A DNA stretch of 64,000 bases from CALMZY01 sp052033915 (lineage in GTDB: Bacteria; Verrucomicrobiota; Kiritimatiellia; CAIQIC01; JAGNIJ01), in contig JBPOJF010000003.1 in the NCBI GenBank assembly GCA_052033915.1, positions 121,206 through 185,205 on the forward strand. Reading direction: 5' to 3'. This document shows positions 8,470-16,715 of this stretch, in pieces (the stretch's first letter is position 1; every line of letters starts with the position of its first letter). Made by a program: the position numbers and the translations under genes. The notes beneath the pieces are model-generated. The model ran no database searches. It was not told the DNA's origin and saw nothing but the letters and a program-made list of their open reading frames with translations.

Positions 8470-9447
8470 TCATTCTTTGGCCTTCGTCTCCGCCGCCAGC
8501 GCGGCGGCACCCATTACGGTTGCGTTGTCGCCCAATTGCGCGGCGACGATTTTCAGGGACTTGGTGAACGACTTCATCGCCCGGCTGTCCACGGTCTTGC
8601 GCACCTCGCCCACGAACAGGTCGCTCATTGCCTCGATCAGCCCGCCCCCAAGGATCACGACGTCGGGCGCGACCAGGTTGACCACGTTGGCGATCGCGAC
8701 GCCGAGATGCTTTGCCGCGTTCCGCACGATCCGCTCGATGACCGGATCGGCGGCGACAGCCTTGGCCAGGACGCCGCTCTTGATGGACGACAGGTCCGTG
8801 CCGGCCAGTTCCAGGAGGTGCGGCGCCTCCCCGCGGTACGCGGCGGCCGCCGCCTCCGTGGAAATGGCCAATCGGCTGGCCACGGTTTCGAGGCAACCCT
8901 GCTGGTTGCACCCGCACATGCGACCGCCGGGCTGAACGCAGACGTGACCGATTTCCATGCACGAGCCCGTGCGTCCCCGGAAGATCCGGCCCTCGTAAAT
9001 GCAGGCGCCGCCGATGCCCGTGCCGGGGAAGACGCCGACGACGCACCGCGCCTTCTGGCCGGCGCCGAAGCGATACTCGCCGTACGTTCCGGCGTCCACG
9101 TCGTTCGCGATCACCGTCGGGCACCCGAATTCCTTCTCCAGGGTGTCTTTCAGCGTCACGTTCTTCCATCCCAGGTTCGGAGCTTCCAGGATGATGCCTC
9201 GGTCGAGGTCGAGAGGGCCGGGACAGCCGATTCCGATCGCGCCAAGATGCTGGGTCTTGATGTGGGCGTCGTCGGCCGCGTCCTGGATGGTTCTGATGAT
9301 GCGGTCGAGTACGTCTTTCGCGCCTTCGCGGCCCTTGGTCTTGGTGCGCCGGGAGCCGATGATCTTGAAGCCGGTGTCGAACACCGTCGCCATCATCTTC
9401 GTCCCGCCGAGATCAAATCCCAACCAGTATTGTTCGTCCGAACCCAT
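8470..9447 (-). CDS. ROK family sugar kinase (glucokinase-like)
   Basis: The 325-residue protein is a ROK kinase. It opens with the phosphate-1 motif LGFDLGGTKMMATVFD, has the phosphate-2 loop GVFPGTGIGGACIYEG, and the zinc-binding ROK signature with GHVCVQPGGRMCGCNQQGCL, in which one His and three Cys coordinate zinc. ROK enzymes phosphorylate hexoses such as glucose, N-acetylglucosamine, N-acetylmannosamine, fructose or allose using ATP. The catalytic Asp is in ANDVDAGTYGE. No DNA-binding HTH is present, so this is a kinase rather than a NagC-type repressor. AAAGGAGT sits just upstream of the ATG at 9447. Substrate cannot be fixed from sequence; glucose is the default guess. Confidence 0.9.
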   Translation of the reverse strand: MGSDEQYWLGFDLGGTKMMATVFDTGFKIIGSRRTKTKGREGAKDVLDRIIRTIQDAADDAHIKTQHLGAIGIGCPGPLDLDRGIILEAPNLGWKNVTLKDTLEKEFGCPTVIANDVDAGTYGEYRFGAGQKARCVVGVFPGTGIGGACIYEGRIFRGRTGSCMEIGHVCVQPGGRMCGCNQQGCLETVASRLAISTEAAAAAYRGEAPHLLELAGTDLSSIKSGVLAKAVAADPVIERIVRNAAKHLGVAIANVVNLVAPDVVILGGGLIEAMSDLFVGEVRKTVDSRAMKSFTKSLKIVAAQLGDNATVMGAAALAAETKAKE

Positions 9448-9461
9448 GAGAACTCCTTTTT

Positions 9462-9501
9462 CTTAACACCAAGACACAACGGGGCCGCCTTGGCGCCGTT
9501 G
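9462..9501. repeat. short inverted-arm repeat between ROK kinase and cyclophilin
   Basis: The words AACACCAAGACACAACGG and GCCTTGGCGCCGTT form partly complementary arms (CCAAG/CTTGG, AACGG/CCGTT). It resembles the other extragenic hairpin repeats in this window but is short and imperfect. Confidence 0.35.
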
Positions 9502-9512
9502 CAAAACGAAGC

Positions 9513-10136
9513 CTACTTCACCCGGCTGATTTCGAGAATTTCGACGGCCTCGACGGGGACGTTCTCGTGAGGCCCGCGCGAGGCGGTGGCCACGCCCTTG
9601 ATCTTGTCCACGACGTCCATGCCCTCGGTCACCTTGCCGAACACGCAGTAGCCGAAACCATGCGGGCTGGGGGTCTTGTGGTTGAGGAAGTCGTTATCCA
9701 CGACGTTGATGAAGAACTGGCAGGTCGCGCTGTCGATGTCCGAGGTGCGCGCCATCGCGAGCGTGCCGCGCTCGTTCTTCAGGCCGTTGGCCGCCTCGTT
9801 CTTGATGGGCGCCCGCGTGGGCTTCTGGGCGAAGTCCTTCGTAAACCCGCCGCCCTGGATCATGAAGCCGTCGATCACCCGGTGGAAGATCGTGCCGTTG
9901 TACTGCTTGTCGTCCACGTACTGCAGGAAGTTCTTCACGGTGGCCGGGGCCTTGTCCTCGAACAGTTCGACCTGGATTTCTCCTTCCGATGTCTTGATGG
10001 TGACCACGGGATTCATCTCCTGGTTGGTTGTTGTTTCCTGCGCTGCGGGGGTTTCGACCCCCGTGTCCTGAGCCATGCACGTCATACCTGCGCCCAGCAC
10101 AAGCGCCGCGCAAATCCGATTCATGCTCCTCATCAT
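9513..10136 (-). CDS. secreted cyclophilin-type peptidyl-prolyl isomerase
   Basis: The 207-residue protein starts at the ATG at 10136, five bases after AGGAG. Residues 1-22 form a signal peptide (basic start, ALVLGAGMTCMAQ), followed by a low-complexity Gln/Thr/Glu linker. From about residue 43 it is a cyclophilin: FHRVIDGFMIQGGGF carries the catalytic Arg and the substrate pocket, and CQFFINVVDNDFLN and FGKVTEGMDVVDKI follow as in PpiA/PpiB. It catalyses cis-trans isomerisation of Xaa-Pro bonds in exported proteins. The Cys after the hydrophobic run is not in a clear lipobox, so periplasmic location is more likely than lipid anchoring. The gene stands alone. Confidence 0.92.
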   Translation of the reverse strand: MMRSMNRICAALVLGAGMTCMAQDTGVETPAAQETTTNQEMNPVVTIKTSEGEIQVELFEDKAPATVKNFLQYVDDKQYNGTIFHRVIDGFMIQGGGFTKDFAQKPTRAPIKNEAANGLKNERGTLAMARTSDIDSATCQFFINVVDNDFLNHKTPSPHGFGYCVFGKVTEGMDVVDKIKGVATASRGPHENVPVEAVEILEISRVK

Positions 10137-10169
10137 ACGCTCTCCTGTTCCTAATAGATATTGCCGGAT

Positions 10170-10198
10170 AGACTAGACTACGCCGTCGCGTTACTCAA
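10170..10198 (-). promoter_or_regulatory. possible promoter of the cyclophilin gene
   Basis: On the minus strand, TTGAGT (10193-10198), 17 bases and TAGTCT (10170-10175) could be a housekeeping promoter, with a start near 10163 and a 27-base leader. The -10 box is weak. Confidence 0.3.
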
Positions 10199-10362
10199 GT
10201 TAGAGTCGCGTGAGCCGTGTCCGGGCGCAAGGATCGCCAGGGGTTATCTGTAACATCAGCTCGTGGACCGGGTTTCCGGGGCGCGACGGGGCGCGTTCAG
10301 CGGCCGCGACCGGGTCTCGGTGTCGTCGGCCGGGTTTCCGCGCGGATGCGTTCAGCCGATGG

Positions 10363-10390
10363 TTGCGATAAAGGCGGCGCCGTGTATGAT
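10363..10390 (+). promoter_or_regulatory. promoter of the TMTC-like membrane protein gene
   Basis: TTGCGA (10363-10368), a 16-base spacer and TATGAT (10385-10390) lie 24 bases before the start codon at 10414. The leader would be about 17 bases and includes GGAG at 10402-10405. Confidence 0.5.
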
Positions 10391-10413
10391 GCAGGGCTGA
10401 CGGAGATGAAACC

Positions 10414-12123
10414 ATGACGACGGAAGAATCGGGCGTGCCGCAGTCGGCCTGTTGGAAGCGGTGGGGCGTGGCGTTCGCGCTGGTGGCGGCAACGATCGCG
10501 GTGTACCTGCCGGTTCTGGAATGCGGATTTGTGGATTACGGCGATCCGGACTGCGTGGTTCGTCCGGGCCTGATCGGGAACGCGCTGGCTGCGGCGTTCA
10601 CGTCGGCCCCCCAGGGTTTCTGGCAGCCGCTGACCGTTCTTTCCCACGCGATGGACTCCCTGTGGTTCGGCTTGAACGCGAGCGCGCGTCATGCCGTGAA
10701 TCTCGCGCTCCACGGGATCAACGTTTTCCTGCTGTTCGGCCTGCTCTCGAAAATGACCGGGAGCGTGTGGCGGAGCGGGTTCGTGGCGGCCCTGTTCGCG
10801 CTCCATCCGATGAACGTGGAAACGGTGGCCTGGATTGCCGAGCGGGAAACCCTGCTGTGCGCCTTTTTCTGGCTCCTGGCGCTGTGGGCTTACGCCGCGT
10901 ACGCGGCCCGCCCGTCGCCGTGGCGTTACCTGGCGATGGCGGGCCTGGTCCTCTGCGCGATGATGTCGAAACCCGTGGCGGTCACCTTGCCGTTCGTCCT
11001 TCTCCTGTTGGACTACTGGCCGTTGAAGCGGATGTCGACGGCGTCGTTCGGAAAACTCGTATTGGAAAAGACGCCCCTCTTCGTCCTCTCGCTCGGGGTC
11101 AGTTGGATCACCTTCAGAACCCAGTCCGCGGCAGGAGCGATCGTGGGCGGAGCGAACTATTCGCTCATCGACCGCCTGTCGTACGCCGTGGTCCACTACG
11201 TGCTGTACATCGACAAGGCGATCTGGCCGTCCGATCTGGCCGTGCTCTATCCCATGTGGACGACACCGGTTTCGCTGAGATCCCTGCTGATCTGCGTTGC
11301 GCTTCTCGTCTTCGTCAGCGTGGTGGTCCTGCGGAGGATCGGGCGTCTTCCCTACCTGGCTGTGGGCTGGTTGTGGTACCTCGGCGTGATGCTGCCGATG
11401 ATCGGCATCGTCCTCGTGGGTTGGCACAGCATGGCCGACCGGTTCGTGTACATCCCCTTCATCGGGTTTTTCGTGATGGTCAGTTGGGGCATGACGGATT
11501 TCATCCTGGAGGGGGAACGGTTCCGCCGGCTTGCCGTGGTGCTCGCGGGGATCGCCCTGCTGGCGCTCGGCTGGACGTCGCGCGTTCAGGCGGGGTATTG
11601 GCGCGACAGCCTCTCCCTCTTCCGGCATGCGACCGAAGTGACCTTCGGCAACTACATCATGCACGAGAAACTGGGCGAGGAACTCGCCAGGGCGGGCCGG
11701 ACCGACGAGGCGATCGCCCAGTACTTCAAGGCGATCCGCATCAACAACCGGCACCTGCCCGCGCGGGTGAATCTGGCCCGTTTGCTGTTCCTTCAGGGAC
11801 GGAAGGTGGAAGCGTTTGCCCTCCAGACCGAGAGCATCGGCCTCTTTCCGCATGACGCGCGCCTGATGTGCGATGCGGGGGTCATGCTGGCGGATTCCGG
11901 ACGCCGGGGACAAGCTGTCGCATATCTGATGCAGGCCCTCTGGCTCGATCCCGGCCTCGCCGAAGCGCACGTGCGGTTGGGGGCGCTCCTCGCGGCAGGG
12001 GGGAAGACCGACGAAGCCGTCTCCCATCTGGAAGCCGCGGTCCGCCTGATGCCGGAGTCGGTGCAGGCGCGCAACCTGCTTGTCCAGGTCACGGCCGCCC
12101 GGGAGAAGGCGAAGAAAAGATAG
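10414..12123 (+). CDS. polytopic membrane protein with C-terminal TPRs, TMTC-like
   Basis: The 569-residue protein has about ten hydrophobic segments through residue 395 and TPR helices after that (EKLGEELARAGRTDEAIAQY, VRLGALLAAGGKTDEAVSHL). The first loop contains FVDYGDPD, and the sequence LHPMNVETVAWIAERE follows a membrane segment. This is the pattern of bacterial TMTC/DUF1736-type proteins, relatives of GT-C O-mannosyl-transferases. Catalysis would use a lipid-linked sugar at the periplasmic face; here activity is only inferred. GGAG stands eight bases before the ATG. It is a single gene, with rpmE next downstream under its own promoter. Confidence 0.75.
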   Translation: MTTEESGVPQSACWKRWGVAFALVAATIAVYLPVLECGFVDYGDPDCVVRPGLIGNALAAAFTSAPQGFWQPLTVLSHAMDSLWFGLNASARHAVNLALHGINVFLLFGLLSKMTGSVWRSGFVAALFALHPMNVETVAWIAERETLLCAFFWLLALWAYAAYAARPSPWRYLAMAGLVLCAMMSKPVAVTLPFVLLLLDYWPLKRMSTASFGKLVLEKTPLFVLSLGVSWITFRTQSAAGAIVGGANYSLIDRLSYAVVHYVLYIDKAIWPSDLAVLYPMWTTPVSLRSLLICVALLVFVSVVVLRRIGRLPYLAVGWLWYLGVMLPMIGIVLVGWHSMADRFVYIPFIGFFVMVSWGMTDFILEGERFRRLAVVLAGIALLALGWTSRVQAGYWRDSLSLFRHATEVTFGNYIMHEKLGEELARAGRTDEAIAQYFKAIRINNRHLPARVNLARLLFLQGRKVEAFALQTESIGLFPHDARLMCDAGVMLADSGRRGQAVAYLMQALWLDPGLAEAHVRLGALLAAGGKTDEAVSHLEAAVRLMPESVQARNLLVQVTAAREKAKKR

Positions 12124-12212
12124 CGCGCTGCCGGCCGGGGCGGGCCCAAATGCCCCTGATTCGCCGATCCGGCTGCGCGGATCGCCGCCCGTTTCCCGCC
12201 GAATTTCCATGC

Positions 12213-12241
12213 TTGCAAAAGGGGATGTGACGGGCTAACGT
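12213..12241 (+). promoter_or_regulatory. probable rpmE promoter
   Basis: TTGCAA (12213-12218), 17 bases and TAACGT (12236-12241) precede rpmE by 46 bases. The -35 is fair and the -10 weak; position and spacing are the main support. Confidence 0.35.
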
Positions 12242-12287
12242 CTCGCCTCTTGTTGTGGGAAGGATTTACGAGACAGGTTGGTTCAAC

Positions 12288-12503
12288 ATGAAAAAAGACA
12301 TTCATCCGAAATACGGTGACGCCACGATCACCTGCGCCTGCGGCAACGTGGTTCACACGCGCTCGACGGTCAAGGAAATGCACGTCAACACGTGTTCGAA
12401 CTGCCACCCGTTCTTCACGGGCACGGCGAAGTTGCTGGATACCGAAGGCCGCGTGGAGCGTTTCCAGAAGCGGTACGCTCGCACAGCCAAAACCGCGAAG
12501 TAG
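12288..12503 (+). CDS. rpmE: 50S ribosomal protein L31, zinc-binding form
   Basis: The 71-residue protein begins at the ATG at 12288 (MKKDIHPKYGDATI), matching the family N-terminus; a GTG at 12255 would add 11 residues with no counterpart in the family. It has CACG and CSNCHPFFTG, the Cys pairs of the C+ zinc-containing L31 type, so it also serves as a zinc store in the large subunit. The basic tail (RFQKRYARTAKTAK) contacts rRNA. It is followed by its own intrinsic terminator and then prfA, an order seen in many bacteria. Confidence 0.97.
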   Translation: MKKDIHPKYGDATITCACGNVVHTRSTVKEMHVNTCSNCHPFFTGTAKLLDTEGRVERFQKRYARTAKTAK

Positions 12504-12513
12504 CTTTGCTCGA

Positions 12514-12557
12514 ACGGGCCGGATTCTCGATTGGGAGGTCCGGCCCGTCGTCTTTTT
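12514..12557 (+). terminator. intrinsic terminator after rpmE
   Basis: ACGGGCCGGA (12514-12523) pairs perfectly with TCCGGCCCGT (12539-12548) around a 15-base loop, and TCTTTTTC follows. It lies 11 bases after the rpmE stop and separates it from prfA. Confidence 0.8.
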
Positions 12558-12641
12558 CTGGAGTGAGGGAGCGGCGGGAAGACGGGAGGTTGTCGTTCCA
12601 TCACTCCAGGACTCCGGTCCTCCAACACAGCAGGCCTTCAC

Positions 12642-13727
12642 ATGATCGATAAAACCTACGTGGAACAGATGACGGCCCGGCTTTCGGTGATCGAGAGCGA
12701 GCTGTCCGACCCGTCCACCGCCGCCAACCAGCGGCGGTACCAGTCGCTTTTGGTCGAGCATTCGCACCTGCGTGATCTCAACGACAAGGCCGTGAAGTAC
12801 TTTGGCCTCGTCCGGGAACTGGACGAGGCCAGGGGCATGCTGGCCGCGCCCGATTCCGACGCCGAGTTGAAGGGAATGGCGCAGACGGAAATCGCCCGCA
12901 TCGAGAACTCTCTGCCCTCCGCCGAACGCGAACTCATGATGGCTCTGCTGCCGCCGGACCCGGCCGACAGCCGCAACACGATCATGGAAATCCGCGCGGG
13001 CACGGGCGGCGAGGAGGCCGCGCTCTTCGCCGGGGACCTGTACCGCATGTACAGCCGCTACGCCGAGAACCGGGGCTGGAAGGTGGGCGTGATTGACGCG
13101 AGCCCGTCCACGATGGGCGGCTACAAGGAGATCATCTTCGGCGTTGAAGGCCGGGACGTGTATCGCACGCTGAAGTACGAAAGCGGCGGCCATCGCGTTC
13201 AGCGAATTCCCATGACGGAAGCGAACGGCCGGATTCATACCTCGGCGGCGACCGTGGCGGTTCTCCCGGAGGCCGCGGAAATCGACGACATCGAAATCAA
13301 GCCGGACGAAATTCGGATCGACCTCTACCGCGCGTCCGGCCCCGGCGGCCAGAAGGTGAACAAGACGGAGTCGGCGGTCCGCATCACGCACCTGCCCTCC
13401 GGCATCGTCGTGCAAAGCCAGGACGAGCGCTCCCAGCAGCGCAACCGGGAACGCGCCATGAGCGTGTTGAAGGCCCGGTTGCTGGACAAGACGCGCAACG
13501 AAGAGCATGCCAAGATGGCCAGCGAGCGGAAATCGCAGATCGGTTCCGGCGACCGCAGCGAGCGCATCCGGACGTACAACTTCCCGCAGAACCGCGTGAC
13601 GGATCACCGCATTGAGATGACGATCTACACCCTCGACCGTTTTATGGAGGGTGAAATTGATGCGCTCGTGGACGCCCTCCGCGAGCGCGACACGGAGCTT
13701 CGGCTCCGGCAACAGATGAAGAGATGA
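12642..13727 (+). CDS. prfA: peptide chain release factor 1
   Basis: The 361-residue protein releases the finished peptide at UAA and UAG codons. The catalytic GGQ sits in GPGGQKVNKTESAV, where Gln is methylated by PrmC. The anticodon-like motif region reads HRVQRIPMTEANGRIH; the P-x-T tripeptide (PMT here, usually PAT or PVT) identifies it as RF1, since RF2 would have SPF. Length is standard. It is followed six bases later by prmC, which encodes the enzyme that modifies its GGQ glutamine, the classic prfA-prmC pair. Confidence 0.97.
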   Translation: MIDKTYVEQMTARLSVIESELSDPSTAANQRRYQSLLVEHSHLRDLNDKAVKYFGLVRELDEARGMLAAPDSDAELKGMAQTEIARIENSLPSAERELMMALLPPDPADSRNTIMEIRAGTGGEEAALFAGDLYRMYSRYAENRGWKVGVIDASPSTMGGYKEIIFGVEGRDVYRTLKYESGGHRVQRIPMTEANGRIHTSAATVAVLPEAAEIDDIEIKPDEIRIDLYRASGPGGQKVNKTESAVRITHLPSGIVVQSQDERSQQRNRERAMSVLKARLLDKTRNEEHAKMASERKSQIGSGDRSERIRTYNFPQNRVTDHRIEMTIYTLDRFMEGEIDALVDALRERDTELRLRQQMKR

Positions 13728-13733
13728 GGGGGC

Positions 13734-14651
13734 ATGGAGTGTTGTCGTCATGGAGGGATGGGGAAGACGTCAAAGGCAATCTCCTCTGCGGCCGGCGCTT
13801 CGACGGTTCCCGCCGTTCTCGCCGAGGCGCTTGCCGTACTCCACTCGGCCCGCGTGGCCGAAGCCCGTCTGAAGGCGGAATACATTCTGAGCCGTGTCCT
13901 GGGGTGCCACCGCCTGGAACTGCCGCTTCATCCGCATCGCGCGCTGACTGCGAGCGAGTCCGGCCTGATGGCGGCGCAGATTGAACGGGCGGTCAAAGGC
14001 GAGCCGATCCAGTACGTTCTGGGCGATACGGAGTTCATGGGGCGCGTGTTCAAGACCGACGCGCGCGCGTTGATCCCGAGGCCGGAGACGGAGACACTCG
14101 TCGAACAGGCGCTGGCCTGCCGGGAGGTCTGGTCTCTGCGACAGCCCGTTGTTGCGGATGTCGGAACGGGAACGGGGTGTATTGTGGTCACTCTGGCTTT
14201 GGAGCGGCCGGGCGGCGAGTTCCTGGCCGTCGATGCGAGCGCGGCGGCTCTCGATCTGGCGCGGGAAAACGCGGCGACGCTCGGAGTCGCGGAGAGAATA
14301 CGATTCTCACAAGGCGATTTGCTCAGCGGCATCCGGCCCGGCTCGCTCGACCTGGTGGTCTCCAATCCGCCCTATATCGCGACCGCGGAGATCGAGACGT
14401 TGCAGGCGGATATTCGCGAGCATGAGCCGCGCCTGGCGCTGGACGGCGGTCCCGAGGGGATGAACGCGATTTCAAAGCTGGTCCCGCAGGCGTTCGACTG
14501 CCTCCGGCCCGGCGGCCGGCTGTTCATGGAGATCGGCGAAGACCAGGGCGAACGGGTGAAGGCTCGGATGGAAAGCAGCGGATTTGAACGGATTGAAATT
14601 CAGAGGGATTTGAATGGTCATGATCGGATTGCCCGAGGCCGGAGGCTTTGA
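13734..14651 (+). CDS. prmC: release factor glutamine N5-methyltransferase
   Basis: The 305-residue protein methylates the GGQ glutamine of RF1 and RF2 using S-adenosylmethionine. The SAM-binding motif is VADVGTGTGCIVVTLAL, and the catalytic VSNPPYIA carries the NPPY signature of amide-N methyltransferases. The N-terminal helical domain (residues 20-100) binds the release factor. The ATG at 13734 follows GAGGGGG; an alternative ATG at 13758 would remove eight residues without touching a domain. The C-terminus ends normally (IQRDLNGHDRIARGRRL). Confidence 0.95.
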   Translation: MECCRHGGMGKTSKAISSAAGASTVPAVLAEALAVLHSARVAEARLKAEYILSRVLGCHRLELPLHPHRALTASESGLMAAQIERAVKGEPIQYVLGDTEFMGRVFKTDARALIPRPETETLVEQALACREVWSLRQPVVADVGTGTGCIVVTLALERPGGEFLAVDASAAALDLARENAATLGVAERIRFSQGDLLSGIRPGSLDLVVSNPPYIATAEIETLQADIREHEPRLALDGGPEGMNAISKLVPQAFDCLRPGGRLFMEIGEDQGERVKARMESSGFERIEIQRDLNGHDRIARGRRL

Positions 14652-14676
14652 GACAAAGCGGAAAAGACGGAAGATG

Positions 14677-14750
14677 AACCACGAATGGACGCGAATTTAC
14701 ATGAATCAAGAACGTCTTCCCTCCGTGTTCATCCGTGCGCATCTGTGGTT
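14677..14750. repeat. CCACGAATGG-type dispersed repeat upstream of ffh
   Basis: The element opens with AACCACGAATGGACGCGAAT and closes with GTTCATCCGTGCGCATCTGT followed by GGTT. The arms are inverted, imperfect copies of one another. A shorter relative lies at 54861-54895. It fills most of the 129-base prmC-ffh gap. Confidence 0.65.
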
Positions 14751-14780
14751 GGAAATTGATGCCTATTCTTTGAGGTCATT

Positions 14781-16106
14781 ATGTTCGAAAAATTCTCCAG
14801 TTCGCTTCAGAAGATCTTCAAGAACCTGCGCGGTTACGGGAAGCTGAGCGAGCGCAACATCCAGGATTCGCTCCGCGAAATCCGGATGGCCCTGCTGGAG
14901 GCGGACGTCAACTTCCAGGTGACGAAGGATTTTGTCGCCAGGGTGAAGGAAAAGTGTCTCGGCAAGGAGGTGTTGGACAGCATCACGCCGGGCCAGCAGG
15001 TCGTGAAGCACGTCTACGATGAACTCGTCAGCCTGCTGGGCGGGACGCGCCGGGATTTCGATTTTTCCGCGAGGCCCGCGACCGTTCTTTTGCTCGGGCT
15101 GCACGGCGCGGGCAAGACGACGACGGCGGGCAAGCTCGCCCTGCGCTGGAAGAAGGCCGGCAAGAAGGTTCTGCTGGTCGCGTGCGATCTGCGTCGGCCG
15201 GCGGCGGTGGATCAACTGCGCATTCTGGCCGGGCAGGTGGGTGTGGAGATCGCGATGCCGGCGGCGGGCGAAACCGTGGCGGCCCTTGGCGTCCGCGCGT
15301 TCAAGCAGGCGACTGCCGCGAATGCGGATGTCGTGCTCTTCGACACGGGAGGGCGATTCCAGATCGATACGGATCTGGTGCAGGAGCTGAAAGACCTGCG
15401 CGAGGCGATTCAGCCGCGCAACGTGGTGCTGGTCCTCGATTCCGCGATCGGCCAGGAGTCCGTGCATGTCGCGGAGACGTTCCACAAGGAAGTGGGGTTG
15501 ACGGGTCTGATCCTGACCAAGCTCGACGGCGACGCGCGGGGCGGCGCCGCGCTGTCCGTGCAGGCGGTGACGGGATGTCCCATCCTGCTCGTCGGCATGG
15601 GCGAGAAGCCGGAGGACCTGGAGCCGTTTTACCCCGACCGGATGGCCTCGCGGATCCTGGGCATGGGAGATGTGGTCAGCCTGGTGGAGAAGGCGCAGGG
15701 CGCGTTGGACGAGAAGGAAATGGCGCGAATGCAGGAGCGCGCCCTGAAAGGCGACCTGAACCTGGACGACTTTCTGGCCCAGTTGCAGCAAATGAAGAAA
15801 CTGGGCCCTCTGGAGAATCTGCTTGAAATGCTGCCGGGTGCTGGTAACGTGCCCGCCCGCCTGAAGAACGAGGTCGCCGGGGGGGACAAGGATTTGAAGA
15901 AATCCGAAGCCATTATTCGCAGTATGACCCCCCGGGAACGGCGGAATCCGCAGATTCTGGACGCCCGACGGCGTCGGCGGATTGCCTTGGGCAGCGGCAC
16001 GGAAGTGCGCGATGTCAACGAGTTGCTGAAGAACTTCGGACAGGCGAAGAAGATGGCTCAACAGCTCAAAAAGGCGCAAAAAAGGTTGCTTACGTTCGGG
16101 AAGTAA
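14781..16106 (+). CDS. ffh: signal recognition particle protein Ffh (SRP54)
   Basis: The 441-residue GTPase binds signal sequences of membrane proteins and delivers ribosomes to FtsY. The N domain covers about 1-90. The G domain has the P-loop GLHGAGKTTTAGKLA, the G3 motif DTGGRFQID and TKLDGDARGGAALS. The M domain (about 300-441) contains SMTPRERRNPQI, RRRRRIALGSGT and the Met-rich LGPLENLLEMLPG region that binds 4.5S RNA and signal peptides. Two substitutions stand out: the usual GLQGSGKTT is GLHGAGKTT, and DTAGRL is DTGGRF. GAGG lies five bases before the ATG. The following genes run rpsP-khpA-trmD-rplS. Confidence 0.96.
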   Translation: MFEKFSSSLQKIFKNLRGYGKLSERNIQDSLREIRMALLEADVNFQVTKDFVARVKEKCLGKEVLDSITPGQQVVKHVYDELVSLLGGTRRDFDFSARPATVLLLGLHGAGKTTTAGKLALRWKKAGKKVLLVACDLRRPAAVDQLRILAGQVGVEIAMPAAGETVAALGVRAFKQATAANADVVLFDTGGRFQIDTDLVQELKDLREAIQPRNVVLVLDSAIGQESVHVAETFHKEVGLTGLILTKLDGDARGGAALSVQAVTGCPILLVGMGEKPEDLEPFYPDRMASRILGMGDVVSLVEKAQGALDEKEMARMQERALKGDLNLDDFLAQLQQMKKLGPLENLLEMLPGAGNVPARLKNEVAGGDKDLKKSEAIIRSMTPRERRNPQILDARRRRRIALGSGTEVRDVNELLKNFGQAKKMAQQLKKAQKRLLTFGK

Positions 16107-16184
16107 TGTATCAAGCGCGTCTACGTTGCGAGCGGGGAATCGTGTTCCTGCCGCATCGATACGCAGGTGTGGTTGGAGGAAACC

Positions 16185-16466
16185 ATGGCAGTTAAGATCA
16201 GGTTGAAGAGAATGGGCAGCAATAAGAAGCCCTTTTACCGTGTGGTGGTGGCCGACGTGCGCCGGGCCAACCAGGGCCGTTTCATCGAGGCTTTGGGTTG
16301 GTACGATCCGAAGAAGAAAGGCACGAACTACGAGCTTCGAATAGACCGGATCGAGCATTGGCAGGGCAAGGGTGCGATCATCTCGGACACGGTGAACAGC
16401 CTTCTCCGGAAGGCGAAGAAGGCGCCCGCCCGCTCGGCGCCGGCGGTTGCTCCTGCGGGGGCGTAA
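16185..16466 (+). CDS. rpsP: 30S ribosomal protein S16
   Basis: The 93-residue protein starts at the ATG at 16185, directly after GGAGGAAACC; an in-frame ATG 18 bases upstream lacks family similarity. MAVKIRLKRMGSNKKPFYRV is the S16 N-terminus, and ALGWYDPKKKGTNYEL the central motif. An Ala/Pro-rich tail of about 12 residues extends the usual core. It begins the conserved rpsP-khpA-trmD-rplS group. Confidence 0.97.
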   Translation: MAVKIRLKRMGSNKKPFYRVVVADVRRANQGRFIEALGWYDPKKKGTNYELRIDRIEHWQGKGAIISDTVNSLLRKAKKAPARSAPAVAPAGA

Positions 16467-16478
16467 GGGTGAGGGGCC

Positions 16479-16709
16479 ATGAGAGAATTGCTTGAGTATA
16501 TTGTACGGGTCCTGGTTGACCATCCGAACGAGGTGCGGATTACCGAGGTGGACGGCGAGCGGACCCAGATCTTTGAATTGCGTTGCCATCCGGATGATGT
16601 GGGCAAGGTGATTGGCAAGAACGGAAAGACCGTGGGCGCCATTCGCGTTCTCCTGAGTACCGCAGCGGCCAAGCAGAGCCGGCGGGCGATGTTGGAGATC
16701 GTCGAGTGA
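16479..16709 (+). CDS. khpA: KH domain RNA-binding protein KhpA
   Basis: The 76-residue protein is a single KH domain with the RNA-contacting GxxG loop in GKVIGKNGKTVGAIR. KhpA usually pairs with KhpB/Jag and affects cell-division gene expression and sRNA binding. Its position between rpsP and trmD is conserved across many bacterial phyla. It is 12 bases after rpsP and 6 before trmD, so it is co-transcribed with them. Confidence 0.94.
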   Translation: MRELLEYIVRVLVDHPNEVRITEVDGERTQIFELRCHPDDVGKVIGKNGKTVGAIRVLLSTAAAKQSRRAMLEIVE

Positions 16710-16715
16710 GCCGCC

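Noticed and set aside
10406..10416. Three-codon open frame (Met-Lys-Pro) overlapping the start of the TMTC-like gene, as a regulatory uORF
   Set aside because: So short that it is expected by chance; the GGAG fits the main start codon as well.
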